From assembly GCA_029204045.2 (NCBI GenBank), contig CM055067.1, positions 30,392,838 to 30,456,837 of the forward strand: a DNA stretch of 64,000 nt, written 5' to 3'. The DNA comes from Tillandsia leiboldiana. Its lineage: Eukaryota; Streptophyta; Magnoliopsida; Poales; Bromeliaceae. The notes under the pieces were generated by a model. The model was given only the letters and a program-made list of their open reading frames with translations. It made no database searches and was not told the DNA's origin. Positions 21,442 to 32,284 of this stretch are shown here, piece by piece (position 1 is the first letter of the stretch; each line of letters begins with the position of its first letter). Both the position numbers and the translations under genes were made by a program.

Positions 21442-21690
21442 GATGCCACACCGTTGATACACGGTGGTGATGCCACGCCGTTGATACACGGTGGTGATGC
21501 CACGCCGTTGATACATGGTGGTGATGCCACGCCGTTGATACACGGTGGTGATGCCACGCCGTTGATACACGGTGGTGTTGCCACGCCGTTGATACACGGT
21601 GGTGATGCCACACCGTTGATACACGGTGGTGATGCCACGCTGTTGGTGCACGGCAGTGATGCCACGTTGTAGGTATACAACGGTGAGAGT
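21442..21690 (+). repeat. 27-base tandem repeat, about 9 copies
   Basis: Unit GATGCCACGCCGTTGATACA plus CGGTGGT, starting at 21442, 21469, 21496 and so on. Each unit can fold as CCGT-TGATAC-ACGG. The last two units diverge, but the final one still folds, with other arms (GTTGTA/TACAAC around 21667-21682). It lies directly after the protease end, where RT would be expected in an intact element. Confidence 0.88.
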
Positions 21691-22412
21691 TTTTGGATGG
21701 TTCGGACTTTTGACCGCGAGTTTGGGCATCAGCTTTATGATCGCCTTGCGAGCCAGTTTTCAGTCCCGTTCACCGACGGTTTGGTCCCCGTCAGGGTGTT
21801 CTTTATTAGTGGAGGGATCGACTTCGACCCGTGGGTCCGTTGGGGCTATGATAGCATGTTGAGTGACCAACTGTGGCATGAGTTTGTGTCTCTTGAGGAT
21901 CCCTTTTGAGGTTAGCCTACAGTTGAGTAGTCCACTCGGGTGGTTTTAGATCGGGAAGTAACCGAGTGAAGACCACAACTTATTGGATTCCTTTCCTTAT
22001 TGGATGAATGTGTGGGTATGCTTCGGGTCGCCTTGTTGAGGTTGGCACCATGATGTGGTTTGGTGCGTGTTGCACTAGTGGTTATTTCCGTTTTCCCCCA
22101 GCCTTTTATTGGAGCCCCTTGGGTATTTCACGTCTCAGCTCAGGAGTGATGTGTTTTTCCTCGCCCGTGATTTACTTGCCCCTTTGAGATCTGTGATTGT
22201 TGGAGTACGAGAGACGCCCGTTGCAATTTCTGGCTCGAGAGATGAGAGAATTGCTCATCGGGCCATACCGTACTTGTTATTGTCGTTATTGTGGAGTAAT
22301 CACGGGGAGTGAGTGGTGTTTCGGGAGCTGAAGGCGTATTGATGGAAACCTACCCGTGGTATTTGTGACTCCTGATGGACTTGATCTAGTTTCGAGGATG
22401 AAACTTTCTTTT
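21691..22412 (+). pseudogene. N3 integrase C-terminus / chromodomain-like tail remnant
   Basis: About 22200-22400 reads in shifting frames as the tail of a chromovirus polyprotein: IAHRAIPYLL, then LWSNHGE, then LMETYPW, followed by the usual short untranslated stretch (TTTCGAGGATGAAACTTTCTT) and the PPT. The stretch 21691-22100 has no recognisable domain. Thus N3 keeps both ends of the coding region but has lost RT, RNase H and the integrase core. Confidence 0.5.
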
Positions 22413-22424
22413 AGTGGGGGAGGA
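22413..22424 (+). promoter_or_regulatory. N3 polypurine tract
   Basis: AGTGGGGGAGGA immediately before the 3' LTR start (TGTGAGG at 22425). It is matched by GGTGGGGGAGGA in N2. Confidence 0.9.
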
Positions 22425-25400
22425 TGTGAGGACCCGAATTCCCACTTAAGAGATTTCTGTCGGTTTAGTGGCCTTTGGGAGTGTTTGTGCGCGTGTCGGG
22501 CCCAAGAAATGGATTTGTGGTGCAATTTGGGATTTAGTTGCATCACTGTAGGCCTGCGTGGTGTGTCGGCGTGTTTGCGCGTAATTTGGACACAAGTGTT
22601 GGACTTTGCGCTTAAAAGGAGATCCCGTGGGAAATTAGAGGACCCGTCGAGTGTTTAGAAGTGATTTCGCGCGACGCGGATGTCAAATTCGGACTCCGGG
22701 CGAAGTTTGGATAAAAGATTACCTCTCCAGTCGCCTTCGGGAATTTTTAGAGTTAGAATTTGGCAAATCGAACTTCAGATTTGGACCCGGCGCAAATATC
22801 GGATCAAATGGGCTATCCGGGGGCATTCGGCAAATTTTCGGTTGAGAATTTGGAGAATCGGACCTCGTTTTTGGATTCAGCGCGCGAAATCGTTGAGAAT
22901 GGGCTAATTATTTGTTTGTTTTGGAGCCCGGTTGACGCGCGCGTTTTTCGAGGCTTATGCGCGAGTTTCGAGGCCGGCACGGATCCCGAGGATGGCGCGC
23001 GGATCGAGGCTGGCGTGCTGCGCACGGCGCGCGTGTGGCGGGCTGGGGAAGCGCGCCTCGTGCGCGGGTCAACGCGGGGCCGCCACGTGGCGGGCCCCCG
23101 TTGGTGCCCGCGCGGGCGCGGGGGCACGCGCCCGTGTGGCGCGAGAGTGTCCCGCGCCTGGGGTGGCGCTGGTGTAACGCGCCCGTGTGGCGGGCGCGTT
23201 GCCGTGTGCCGCGTGGCACTGTGGCCGCGCGCTTGGACCGGGCGCGCGCGCCCATGTGCCGTGGACCGCGAGCTCTGGCCCCCCATTGGCCGGTGCACCG
23301 TGGACCGGTGCACCGTGGACCATCCCTTTCTCCTCCTTTTCTTCTTCTTCTTTCTCTCCCGCACGCCATTCCTCCTCTTCTTTTCTTTCTTCTTCAACCG
23401 TGCGAGAGGGAGAGTGAGGGAGGAGATGGTGGGAAGTGCGGCGGCGCGTCGGCGACCTCGTGGAGCGCGCTAGGCGTCCCATTTAGCCAGATGGGCGGGC
23501 GGCGCAGTAGAGGTAGGTCCCGCGCGTTGTTTTTGCGATATTTTTGGCACAGTTTTGGGGCGTTCTTTTGGACATTGGATTGACCCCTTGTTCTTATCTG
23601 TGTTAGGAACCGTATTTTTACTGCACCGTTTTGCGTGCGGACCGCGACGGCGTGCTCCATTTTGCGTGCGGATTCTGGCACCGTGCAACGTTTTGCGTGC
23701 GGACTCCGTTTTGTGTGCGGACTCCGGCACCGTTCACCGTTTTGCGTGCGGTCCCCGACGTCGTGCACCGTTTTGTGTGCAAATTCTGGCACCGTGCTCC
23801 GTTTTGCATGCGGATTCCGGCACCGTGCACCATTTTGCGTGCGGACTCCGTTTTGCGTGCGGACTCCGGCACCTTGCACCATTTTGCGTGCGGACTCCGG
23901 CGGCGTGCTCCATTTTGCGTGCGGACTCCGGCGGCGTGCTCCGTTTTGCGTGCTAATCGCGTGGAGGACAATTGCAAGTGTCTACGAGCAATTGGTGGCA
24001 AATCGAGGTGGGTGGCCTTATCTCCAAGTTTTATGGACTGTACAGTAATTCTACAGATGTAGGACTATGCATGATAGTTTATTTCCGTGTGTAGCATGCT
24101 AGATTGTAGGAATTGTTATTCCTTTTATCATCTGTTAATATAGTTAACTTGGAACTTGACCTAGCACCCCCGTCATATGTTGCATGTGTAACCAGACCAG
24201 TAGAAAACCCTCACTTGGGCTTGGGTTCTTTATGTTTAGACACCCACACTGTTTTTCTATTCCTGGACATAGTGTTATCCTCGCCCGGGTAGTGGGCCGA
24301 GAGGTCGGGACTTTCTTTTAGTGTGGGATGCATTTGCACTCGTGCTTGGGAGCAGAGTGGAGTCTGGTAGTTGTAGTGGGTTGCTTATCTGTGCCGGGAG
24401 TCGTTTGGGTAAACGGTAGTCCCGGGAGGTCTTGTATCCCTGTTGTGCTGTCGTGGGAGGGAGCCGTTGAGCAGACGGTAGTCCCAGGCCGTCGAGTATC
24501 TTCCGGTCAGTGTTGTTGGGAACCGTTGGGGTTGACGGTGGTCCCAGGTCGTTGAGTGTTGTCCGACCAGTATTATTAGCCTGAGTTGTGGGTCGTTCCT
24601 GGCTGTGGAGTACCTCCAGCCAGTGTGCTCTATGCTGCGAGCTGTTGGAGAGGCTGGTGTCTCGTGTTTCGTGTGAGCTGATCAGCTGAGTCGTGGAGAG
24701 TGCTCCGACTGTTGTGCGAGATATTTGGGGATCTTGAGTCCTACCGTTCTGAGAGTGAGCGTGGATCTTGACTATAGCCTGCTTATGCCAATGTTTGATA
24801 CTCTATGCCGCGCCGTTTTCCTCAGTTGGAGTCGCGTCCCTAAGATGCCGTTGTGGATACGATGGTTGGCCTGTTGAGGCAGTTTTCCGCAGTGGATGCA
24901 ACGATGGGCCTGTTGAGGCAGTTTTGCGTGAGGGGTGAGTTAGTCGGGAAGGACGCCCCACGTAAATCCCGTCCTCATGTGGATGTGTGGTAGTGGGCAG
25001 GTGCGTTCCTAGTCGACAGGCGCAGGCTTGACTGGACCCTATGAGGCAGTCAGTTCGATTGGGTCGATTGAGCACCTTGGGTGCGAGTGGTCACCTTTAC
25101 TTTCATCTGTTCCACTTTTTGAGCATCTAGATAGAGGCATGGTAGCTGTAGAGTAGCTCCAGCTTTTCTTGTTCAGATTTCATTGCACTGTTATCTTTTG
25201 CCTCTAGTAGACTTAGTGGGCAGACCGTTGGGCTTGTTGACGGCACCCACTGAGAACTACTGTGGGAAGTAGTTCTCACACCCGTCGTGGTGTCTTTTTC
25301 CCCAGGGACTTCTACTCCTGTTCCTGTTGCTCCAGTTGCTGATCCTTCTCACCGAGGCGAGGGAGTCGCGAGCTAGTTCCCTACCTGTCGTTGGAGTGTA

Positions 25401-25798
25401 GCGGTACCCCTTCAGAGGAGAGCTTCAGTAGATTAGTTTACTTCTTTTTCCTCTCTGTTGAGAGACCTTTGTTGTGAGGGATAGAGTTGTACTTTATTTT
25501 ACAGTTTGAGAGACTGATGTAGTGAGGATATTTTTGTATTGAGAGCTTGTACACGGATATATTTTGTTGGAGATATCTCCCTTTTGAGTTTTGTATCAGA
25601 GGACTTTTTATACGATCGTATTTGGGAGATGGATATTATATTATTTTCAGTTTTTAGTAGTTTACTTTCAGCTCTGACATCTGTATACTGTAGTTGATTC
25701 TTTTTGCAGGTTAGACGCTTCGTCTGTACGGCAGTTTCCGTACAGATGGCGGATCTGTTAGCGAGCCCGGGTCGCAGTATCGACCCCGGGGCGTGACA
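22425..25798 (+). repeat. N3 3' LTR
   Basis: 3374 bases, very similar to the 5' LTR. It is longer mainly because of extra GC-rich sequence at about 23120-23265, while its CCGTTTTGCGTGCGG minisatellite (23622-23955) is shorter. The same terminal stem-loops are present (about 25713-25790). Confidence 0.93.
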
Positions 25799-25803
25799 GC
25801 TTG

Positions 25804-27521
25804 AGAGTCCTCCAGCACTTTCTTCCTATGCAGTGGCATATTCAGCTATATCAGTGGCACCGATTGAGCGAGCAGCCCCCTCCGTGCCGACGTGTAGTGC
25901 CGAGGCACCGAGGCAGGGTGGATAGTGGATAGTAGATGAGCTTTGGGACATCATTGGTCGATGGAGCCAGTCCCGGCAGTTTGAACCATCCCGATTCATA
26001 GGTTTGAGTTGGAGCCTTTGTAGGCAGAATTGGGTTGGGTGGTGATGGAAAAACTATTTGAGAACCTCCCTGTGCTAGGGAGTTTATGCAGTTGTTGAAC
26101 GGCGCGCTCCAGGTTTCGAGGGACGAGGCGCATAGGATATGTGTGATTGAGAGTGGGTTGCGCTAGGATATCTTCCAGTTTAGTTGGTCCCTCCATTACG
26201 GATTATTCACGCTTCGATGGAGTAGGCGTGGTGTATGGAGCGTGGCGTTGCAGTTCCTTTGGATAGGGATCTGTCGCCAGAGGCGAGTTCTGGATTTTGG
26301 TGCTTCGCGCTGGGTGATGGAGGATAGATCGGTCGGCAGAGACGTTGCTGATTTCTTTTTCCCAGGGTAGCGAATTTTTGAGATGCCAGAGATGGGGTGG
26401 ACCCCGATGGCAGCATCAGCACCTACATCAGAGTGGCGCGGCGGTAGCATGGATTGGTTATCTACGGAGTACCGCATTTGTCACCCCAGTGTGAGCAGAG
26501 GCAGACTGAGCGACAACCACCTACATCGAGCGGATGAGTTTGTACCGCCCGGTTGGAGGGCGCTACGGCAGTGGACCAGGTTGTCGCGGGCATGATTTCT
26601 TTTCAGCAGTCTGAGTTGAGTGTTTTTGGCTTTCCTATCTGGACGGGAGGTAGAGTTGTTACCACGTACACTAGAGGTACATGTTCATGTTGGTGTTGTG
26701 CATGTGGGGGAGACTTGTGGATTTTGTCCCGTACAGTTGAGACTTGGAAATTATACCGGCAGGTGTTACGGTTCTGTGACAGCTCCACGACTCGGATTGA
26801 GCACACAGGATGGACCAGTTGGTGCGGTATCGTGCAACTGCTGATAGTGGAATGAGAGCGGTTACCTTTCCGCGAGTTGGATAACAGGAGTTTATTTTCA
26901 CAGATTACCGGGGTATCCTTCCTGCAGCTGTGGCTTCGACGGTTTTGGGTTAGGTGCTACTCTTTGAGCGTAGGTGACGATTAGGACGTGAGGTTGTGTC
27001 CTTAGGGGTCACGGTTAGATCGTAGCTTCTGTTTTGTAGCCACGGCAGGAACGACTTCAACACTTCTCTCCCTTTTCTCGCCTTTGTGCTGAAATTTTCG
27101 AACAGAACGAAAACTTCGAAAGACTGCTCCAGAAATGGAGACGGTGCCCGAACCTGTTCTTGTTTGATTGGGGCGAAGGCATTGGTCCTTTCAGAATTTT
27201 CGGACTTTTCGTTAATTTCAGTCGTTTTCTAAATTGAGAGTTGGGGTTGACGACCTTCCTGCTGGTGGGGCCTTTACCCTTCTTGTTGGTGGTGTTGGCG
27301 TAGTTCGTGTAGATTTGGACGAGTAGAGTTGGTCGTTCTTCCTTGTCCTCTGTCCTTTGGAATTCTTGAGGTTTTTCCAGCTTTTGGACTCCTTGCCGTG
27401 TGGACTCGCTTCGCGGAGTGTGCGTAGCGACAGGGGAGCTGGAGACGGTGTTGATGGATACTTATCTTTGGCTTTGGAACTCTCCTTTTGAGCCATGTTA
27501 GTTTCGAGGACGAAACTTTCT
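25804..27521 (+). pseudogene. N2 internal region, second part
   Basis: The continuation of N2 after the N3 insertion. The first 400 bases resemble the N1 internal sequence (1-400, reverse strand) and look like decayed gag. 27100-27230 contains TGTTCTTGTTTGAT (27155-27168) followed by sequence like the N2 LTR at 12650, an LTR-like patch inside the internal region. 27440-27480 reads VLMDTYLW, like the chromovirus integrase tail, followed by TTTCGAGGACGAAACTTTC. No protease, RT or integrase core is visible and no frame is intact. Confidence 0.5.
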
Positions 27522-27536
27522 TTTGGTGGGGGAGGA
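27522..27536 (+). promoter_or_regulatory. N2 polypurine tract
   Basis: TTTGGTGGGGGAGGA abuts the 3' LTR start TGTGAGGACCCG at 27537. Confidence 0.9.
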
Positions 27537-28707
27537 TGTGAGGACCCGAATCCCCACTTAAGAGACTACTGATGGATTAGTGGCCTTTGGGGGTGTTTGT
27601 GCGCAATTTGGAGACAAGTGGTGGACTTCGGGCTTAAAAAGGGATCACGTGGGTAATCGGAGGACCCGTCGAGCGTTTAGAAGTGGTTTCGCGCGACGCG
27701 GATGTCAAAATTGGACTCAGGGCGAAGTTTGGATAAAAGATCACCTCTCCGGATGCCTTCGGCAATTTTTAGAGTTGGAATTTGGCAAAATGGATATCGG
27801 ATTTGGATTCAGCGCGCGAAAACGATGAAAATGGACTATTCACTTTTATTTTTCGGAGCCCGGATGACGCGCACGTTTTTCGAGGCAAATGGTACTGTTC
27901 CGGTCGCCGGCGGGCGGCGGCGGGCGGCGGCGGAGCGCGGCGGCGCGGCCGCGGGCAGGCGCGGGGGGCGCGCGGGCAAGTGCGCGGTCCACCGCGGAGG
28001 CGTGCACCGGGCACGGGCCACGTGGCGGCTCCCGGTTGGCCGGCGCAGCGGGCGCAGTCCACGAGAGAAGCGCGGTGTACGGTGGACCGGAGTGCCGACA
28101 CGTGGCGGGCTTTGAGTGGCCGGTGCTGTGGACCGGGACCACGAAGCAGGCCGGGGCGGCCTCGGGGCGCGTGCCTGGCAGGGGTGCAGGCGGCGCCGCA
28201 GGCGCGTTGACCGCGTTTCCCGCGCGAGTGCGCGCCACGCGTCGGCGCCCGCTGTCACGCCCCGGGGTCGAACTGCGACCCGGGCTCGCCAACAGATCCG
28301 CCGTCTGTACGGAAACTGCCGTACAGACGAAGCGTCTAACCTGCAAAAGAGATCTATAGCTAACAAGTATCAGAGCTGAAAGGAAGCTGAAACACTAAGC
28401 GGTGAAAGGTCCAAGTACACCAGTCCACAAGCACCCACAACCTAAGTACAAAAGCACTAAAAGGTACAAAAGTGGAAACTAAAAAGTACAAGTGACACTA
28501 ACACCGACACCACAGACTCGGGTAGGAGCTAGTCAGCCACGCCCATACCTCGGTCAGAAAGCTCCGAACGGGCCAAACCTGGAACGGTCGCCTCAGGAAC
28601 ACCTGTCATCACAGCGGGTGTGAGATCTACTGCAACAGTCAGATCTCAGTGGGTACCAAAGCTAAAACCCACGGTACACCCACTCAGTCTGCTGGAGACA
28701 AAAACAT

Positions 28708-28708
<1 letters not shown>

Positions 28709-28742
<34 letters not shown>

Positions 28743-28744
28743 TA
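28709..28744. repeat. (GATA)n microsatellite
   Basis: About eight GATA units within S3. Confidence 0.9.
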
Positions 28745-28969
28745 TAGCTGGAAATGAATCTATCGCTACATGTTTCGATGCAATGCAGGAAGTAAGTTCT
28801 CAGTCTCTCCCACGGGAGGCCTGGAAACTACGAACGTCTGCCCTCCCTACAGCCCTTATCAAACAAGAACCGGCTGTAGGCTTAGCCGTCCATAGTTTCC
28901 GCCCCCGCACGGGGACTGCTAGAACTCTAACAAGACACTAGAAGGCCACCTCAGTTCCTTCTAGTAACC

Positions 28970-29775
28970 ACCTGGTAACTCGGCCAGGGCATATGCCTAC
29001 CTGGTGTCCCGGCCAGGGCATGCAGCCATCTGGTAACTCGGCCAGTGGTATATGTCTTCTGGTATCTCGGCCGGAATATGTATCCCCCTGGTAACTCGGC
29101 CAGTGATATTTCTCCATCTGGTGACTCGGCCAGTGGTATCTGTCCGTCTGGTAACTCAGCCAGTGATTCATACCCACTTGGTAACTCGGCCAGTGGTATC
29201 TGTCCATCTGGTAACTCAGCCAGTGATATTTACTCATCTGGTAACTCAGCCAGTGATATCCACTCATCTGGTAACTCAGCCAGTGATTTATACCCATCTG
29301 GTGACTCGGCCAGTGGTAATTACTCATCTGGTAACTCAGCCAGTGATTTATACCCCTCTGGTGACTCTGCCAGTGGTATCTACTCATCTGGTAAGTCAGC
29401 CAGTGATTTATACCCATCTGGTAACTCTGCCAGTGGTATCTACTCATCTGGTAACTCAGCCAGTGATTTATACCCATCTGGTAACTCTGCCAGTGGTATC
29501 TACTCATCTGGTAACTCAGCCAGTGATTTATACCCATCTGGTAACTCTGCCAGTGGTATCTACTCATCTGGTAACTCAGCCAGTGATTTATACCCATCTG
29601 GTAACTCTGCCAGTGGTATCTACTCATCTAGTAACTCAGCCAGTGATTTATACCCCTCTGGTAACTCTGCCAGTGGTATCTACTCATCTGGTAACTCAGC
29701 CAGTGATTTATACCCATCTGGTAACTCTGCCAGTGGTATCTACTCATCTGGTAACTCAGCCAGTGATTTACAAAA
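28970..29775 (-). repeat. 30/60-base minisatellite in S3
   Basis: Units of 30 bases based on CTGGTAACTCAGCCAGTGAT (plus strand), in 60-base pairs that are almost perfect from about 29391 to 29770. Its reverse complement shares the core CTGGCCGAGTTACCAG with the array in the internal region of N3 (18850-19722). Units are multiples of three, so frames stay open on both strands. Confidence 0.9.
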
Positions 29776-30179
29776 GGTATAATGTAAAAAAGGGGGTCAC
29801 GATACCTTGCTTTCGGGAGTATTATGAGCATACCATACTTCCGGAAGAAAACCAACCCACCTGCGATCAATCCGCGAAAACCGTGCTCCAAACGGAGGTC
29901 CCGATGCGATCCCGCAGCTCCACGCGGTAAAACACGCGCCGCCGGCGACGTGAGAAGCAAACACTATGCCACAACTGCGAGACAAGAAGAGGAACCGGGA
30001 TCAGCAAACCCGCGGTCGAAAACCGCGCAAACAAAGGCGAAGGAAAACCCTCCGGCGACGAAGAACGTCGGGCGTCGCGTGGAAACCCATCGCGCATCCG
30101 CCGCGGCGTACCGCCGAGCCGCAAACAACGCGGCACAGTGCGGCACATGGCCGTACTGCCCAAAGAAACCATCCCCACG

Positions 30180-31010
30180 CGGCAAAGGTCAGCCGCGTGG
30201 CCAGCAGCGCCGCGCGGCCCCAAGGCTGCCCGCGCGACCTGCAGCAGCGCCGCGCGCCTAGCGCGCGGCCTGCAGGGCCCCACGGCCCAAAGGGCCACCC
30301 ACGCGGCCTGCAGCAGCGCCGCGCGCCTAGCGCGCGGCCTGCAGGGCCGCGGGGGCCCAAAGGCCCGCCCGCGGCACAGGGGCCGCCCGCGCGGCGCCCT
30401 GCAGGGCCGCGCGCCCAAGCGCGCGGCCTGCAGGCCCGCGCGGCACAAGGCCGCCCGCACGGGGCCCCTACAGTGCCGCGCGCCCAAGCGCGCGGCCTGC
30501 AGCCCGCGCGGGGCCAGGGGCTGCCCGCGCGGGGCCAGCGGCACAAGGGTCCGCCCGCGCGGCGCCCTGCCATGCCGCGCGGGTTCCGCGGCACAGGGGC
30601 CGCCCGCGCGGCGCCCTGCCATGCCGCGCGGGGCCCGCGGCACAGGGGCCGCCCGCGCGGCGCCCTGCCATGCCGCGCGGCACAGGGGCCGCCCGCGCGG
30701 CGCCCTGCACTGCCGCGCGGGGCCCGCGGCACAGGGGCCGCCCGCGCGGCGCCCTGCCATGCCGCGCGGGGCCCGCGGCACAGGGGCCGCCCGCGCGGCG
30801 CCCTGCACTGCCGCGCGGGGCCCGCGGCACAGGGGCCGCCCGCGCGGCACCTCTGCAGTGCCACGCGCCACGCGCGCGGCCTGCAGGGTCGCCCAGCACA
30901 GGGGCCGCCCGCGCGGCACCTCTGTAGTGCCGCGCGCCACGCGCGCGGCCTGCAGGGTACCCAGCGCAGGGGCCGCCCGCGCGTGCCAGCCAGGGCGCGC
31001 AACCAGCGCG
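30180..31010. repeat. GC-rich tandem array in S3
   Basis: Units of about 49 bases containing GGGGCCGCCCGCGCGGC and TGCCGCGCGGGGCCCGCGG, six or more copies at 30590-30840, with looser flanking copies. Base composition is far richer in G+C than the neighbours. It lies between the LTR start and the minisatellite. Confidence 0.85.
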
Positions 31011-32275
31011 CCCGCTGCCAGCGGCCCGGCGCCCCGCTGCACTGCCACTGCAGCAGGGCGCCTGCTGCGCGCGGCGCCCATGCGCGCCCGCGCAGCGGCC
31101 GCTCCCCCTAGCCGCGCGCTGCCCAAGATCAGCGCGCGCGGCTCGCGAGGCACCTCCGCGCCACGGACAACAAGTCCATGGCACCCCAGCAGCAGGAAAA
31201 AGAAAGGGAAAAGGAAAGATAAAAATAAGCCAACCTCCTCGCGGCACGCCGGCCCCCGCACGGCTCCACGCCACGCTCGGAGAAGAAAACGCCCAAGAAA
31301 AGCTTCCTCCAAAGCCCTCTTCTTCTCCCTTCCTTTTCCTCTCCTTCATCTCTCTTTCCTTTCTTCTCTGCTACAGAGGGAGGTGGGTGGGCTTGGAGGT
31401 GACGAGGCAAGTGGAAAGGGTCACCCCCTTAAAAGGAGCCACAACTTAATTAACCCTTTGCTTAATTAAAACTTAATTAAGCTTAGAAGGGATTAACTTA
31501 GAAGTAGCAATTCCACTTACCTCATCTCACCACCCTCAACCCACACTCACTGCCATCAAGCAGAGAAGCCCCTTAATTAGCAAAGCTAATTAATTAAATC
31601 AATAAAATAATCCAAAAAGCCCAACTCCAACTCACTTTTTGCCTTCGGGCTCTCCGCCGCTGCCCGGTACCTCCCGAGCTCCGCTGTAAATCGAAAGTGC
31701 ACGTGCTCACAGCTTTTTCTCTTCAAAAAGCTCATCCGTTGAGTCGGGGTGCTCAAATCAAATACTGGCTCCAAAATTGCCAGTTCCGACTCACTTTTTG
31801 CCTCCGGGTCCTCCGCGTCAGTCCGGAACCTCCCGAACCTCGCTGCAAACTGAAAATACACCAGCTCTAAGTGTTTCCCAATGTTTCTGCAACCCATAGT
31901 GGTGTAGGAGCTTCCCGTACCAGTCACCTAACGCGTACAAAGCCCGAAACAAGCAGAGGCTTCCGCGGGGATCCAAATCAACCCGAACTCCTCTGCAAAA
32001 AAAAAATCGGACACATCCAAGGCAAACTCCTCCGCACCACACCATCCTGCATGGTCGGTGCGTCGTCCAAAACCCGGTGTTCTACACCCGCGCTGGCCAC
32101 GTGTCGACTGGTGGCTGGCCAGTTTGGCTGTCGCCTGTTTGGCGGGCTACGTGGGGGCCCGTGGGCGATTCGGGCGCGCACAGTGTTGGGCCGGGCCCAA
32201 CATTGTAGCAGCCCGAATCTCCCATGCGCCCGGAAACTAAGACTTATCCGTCATTATTTGATTTGTTTTCTGGGC

Positions 32276-32284
32276 CTATTTAAG
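32276..32284 (+). promoter_or_regulatory. TATA-like box of N2 3' LTR
   Basis: CTATTTAAG, identical to that of the 5' LTR. Confidence 0.5.

Larger units (their letters stand above)
14924..25798 (+). mobile_element. N3: complete Ty3/gypsy element inside N2
   Basis: Flanked by a 5-base duplication GCTTG (14919-14923 and 25799-25803). 5' LTR 14924-18221, PBS 18230, PPT 22413-22424, 3' LTR 22425-25798. The internal region is about 4.2 kb and includes an inserted Cassandra (20754-21331). Remnants of gag, protease and the integrase C-terminus are visible; RT, RNase H and the integrase core are missing. It is inserted in N2, so younger than N2, and non-autonomous. Confidence 0.95.
28253..32086 (-). 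mobile_element. S3: solo Ty3 LTR, minus strand
   Basis: On the minus strand it starts TGTAGAACACCGG (32086) and ends CCGGGGCGTGACA (28253). TSD CCCGC (28248-28252 and 32087-32091); the empty site is seen in the N2 5' LTR near 7505. Length 3834 bases, longer than its relative S1 because of a 30-base minisatellite (28970-29775) and a GC-rich array (30180-31010). The conserved stem GAGATCT/AGATCTC (28622-28628/28641-28647) differs from the GAGAACT/AGTTCTC seen elsewhere on both arms. The long frames inside (up to 481 aa, Ala/Arg/Pro-rich) are repeat artefacts. Confidence 0.93.

Noticed and set aside
18850..21690. CRISPR-like look of regularly spaced repeats
   Set aside because: Units are directly tandem without unique spacers, in plant retroelements; no cas genes.
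28938..29930. ORFs of 229-292 aa in the S3 array
   Set aside because: Same artefact: 30/60-base units inside a solo LTR, open on both strands.
29867..31469. Ala/Arg/Pro-rich ORFs up to 481 aa
   Set aside because: GC-rich tandem DNA has few stop codons in any frame; several overlapping frames on both strands show the same composition and no recognisable domain.
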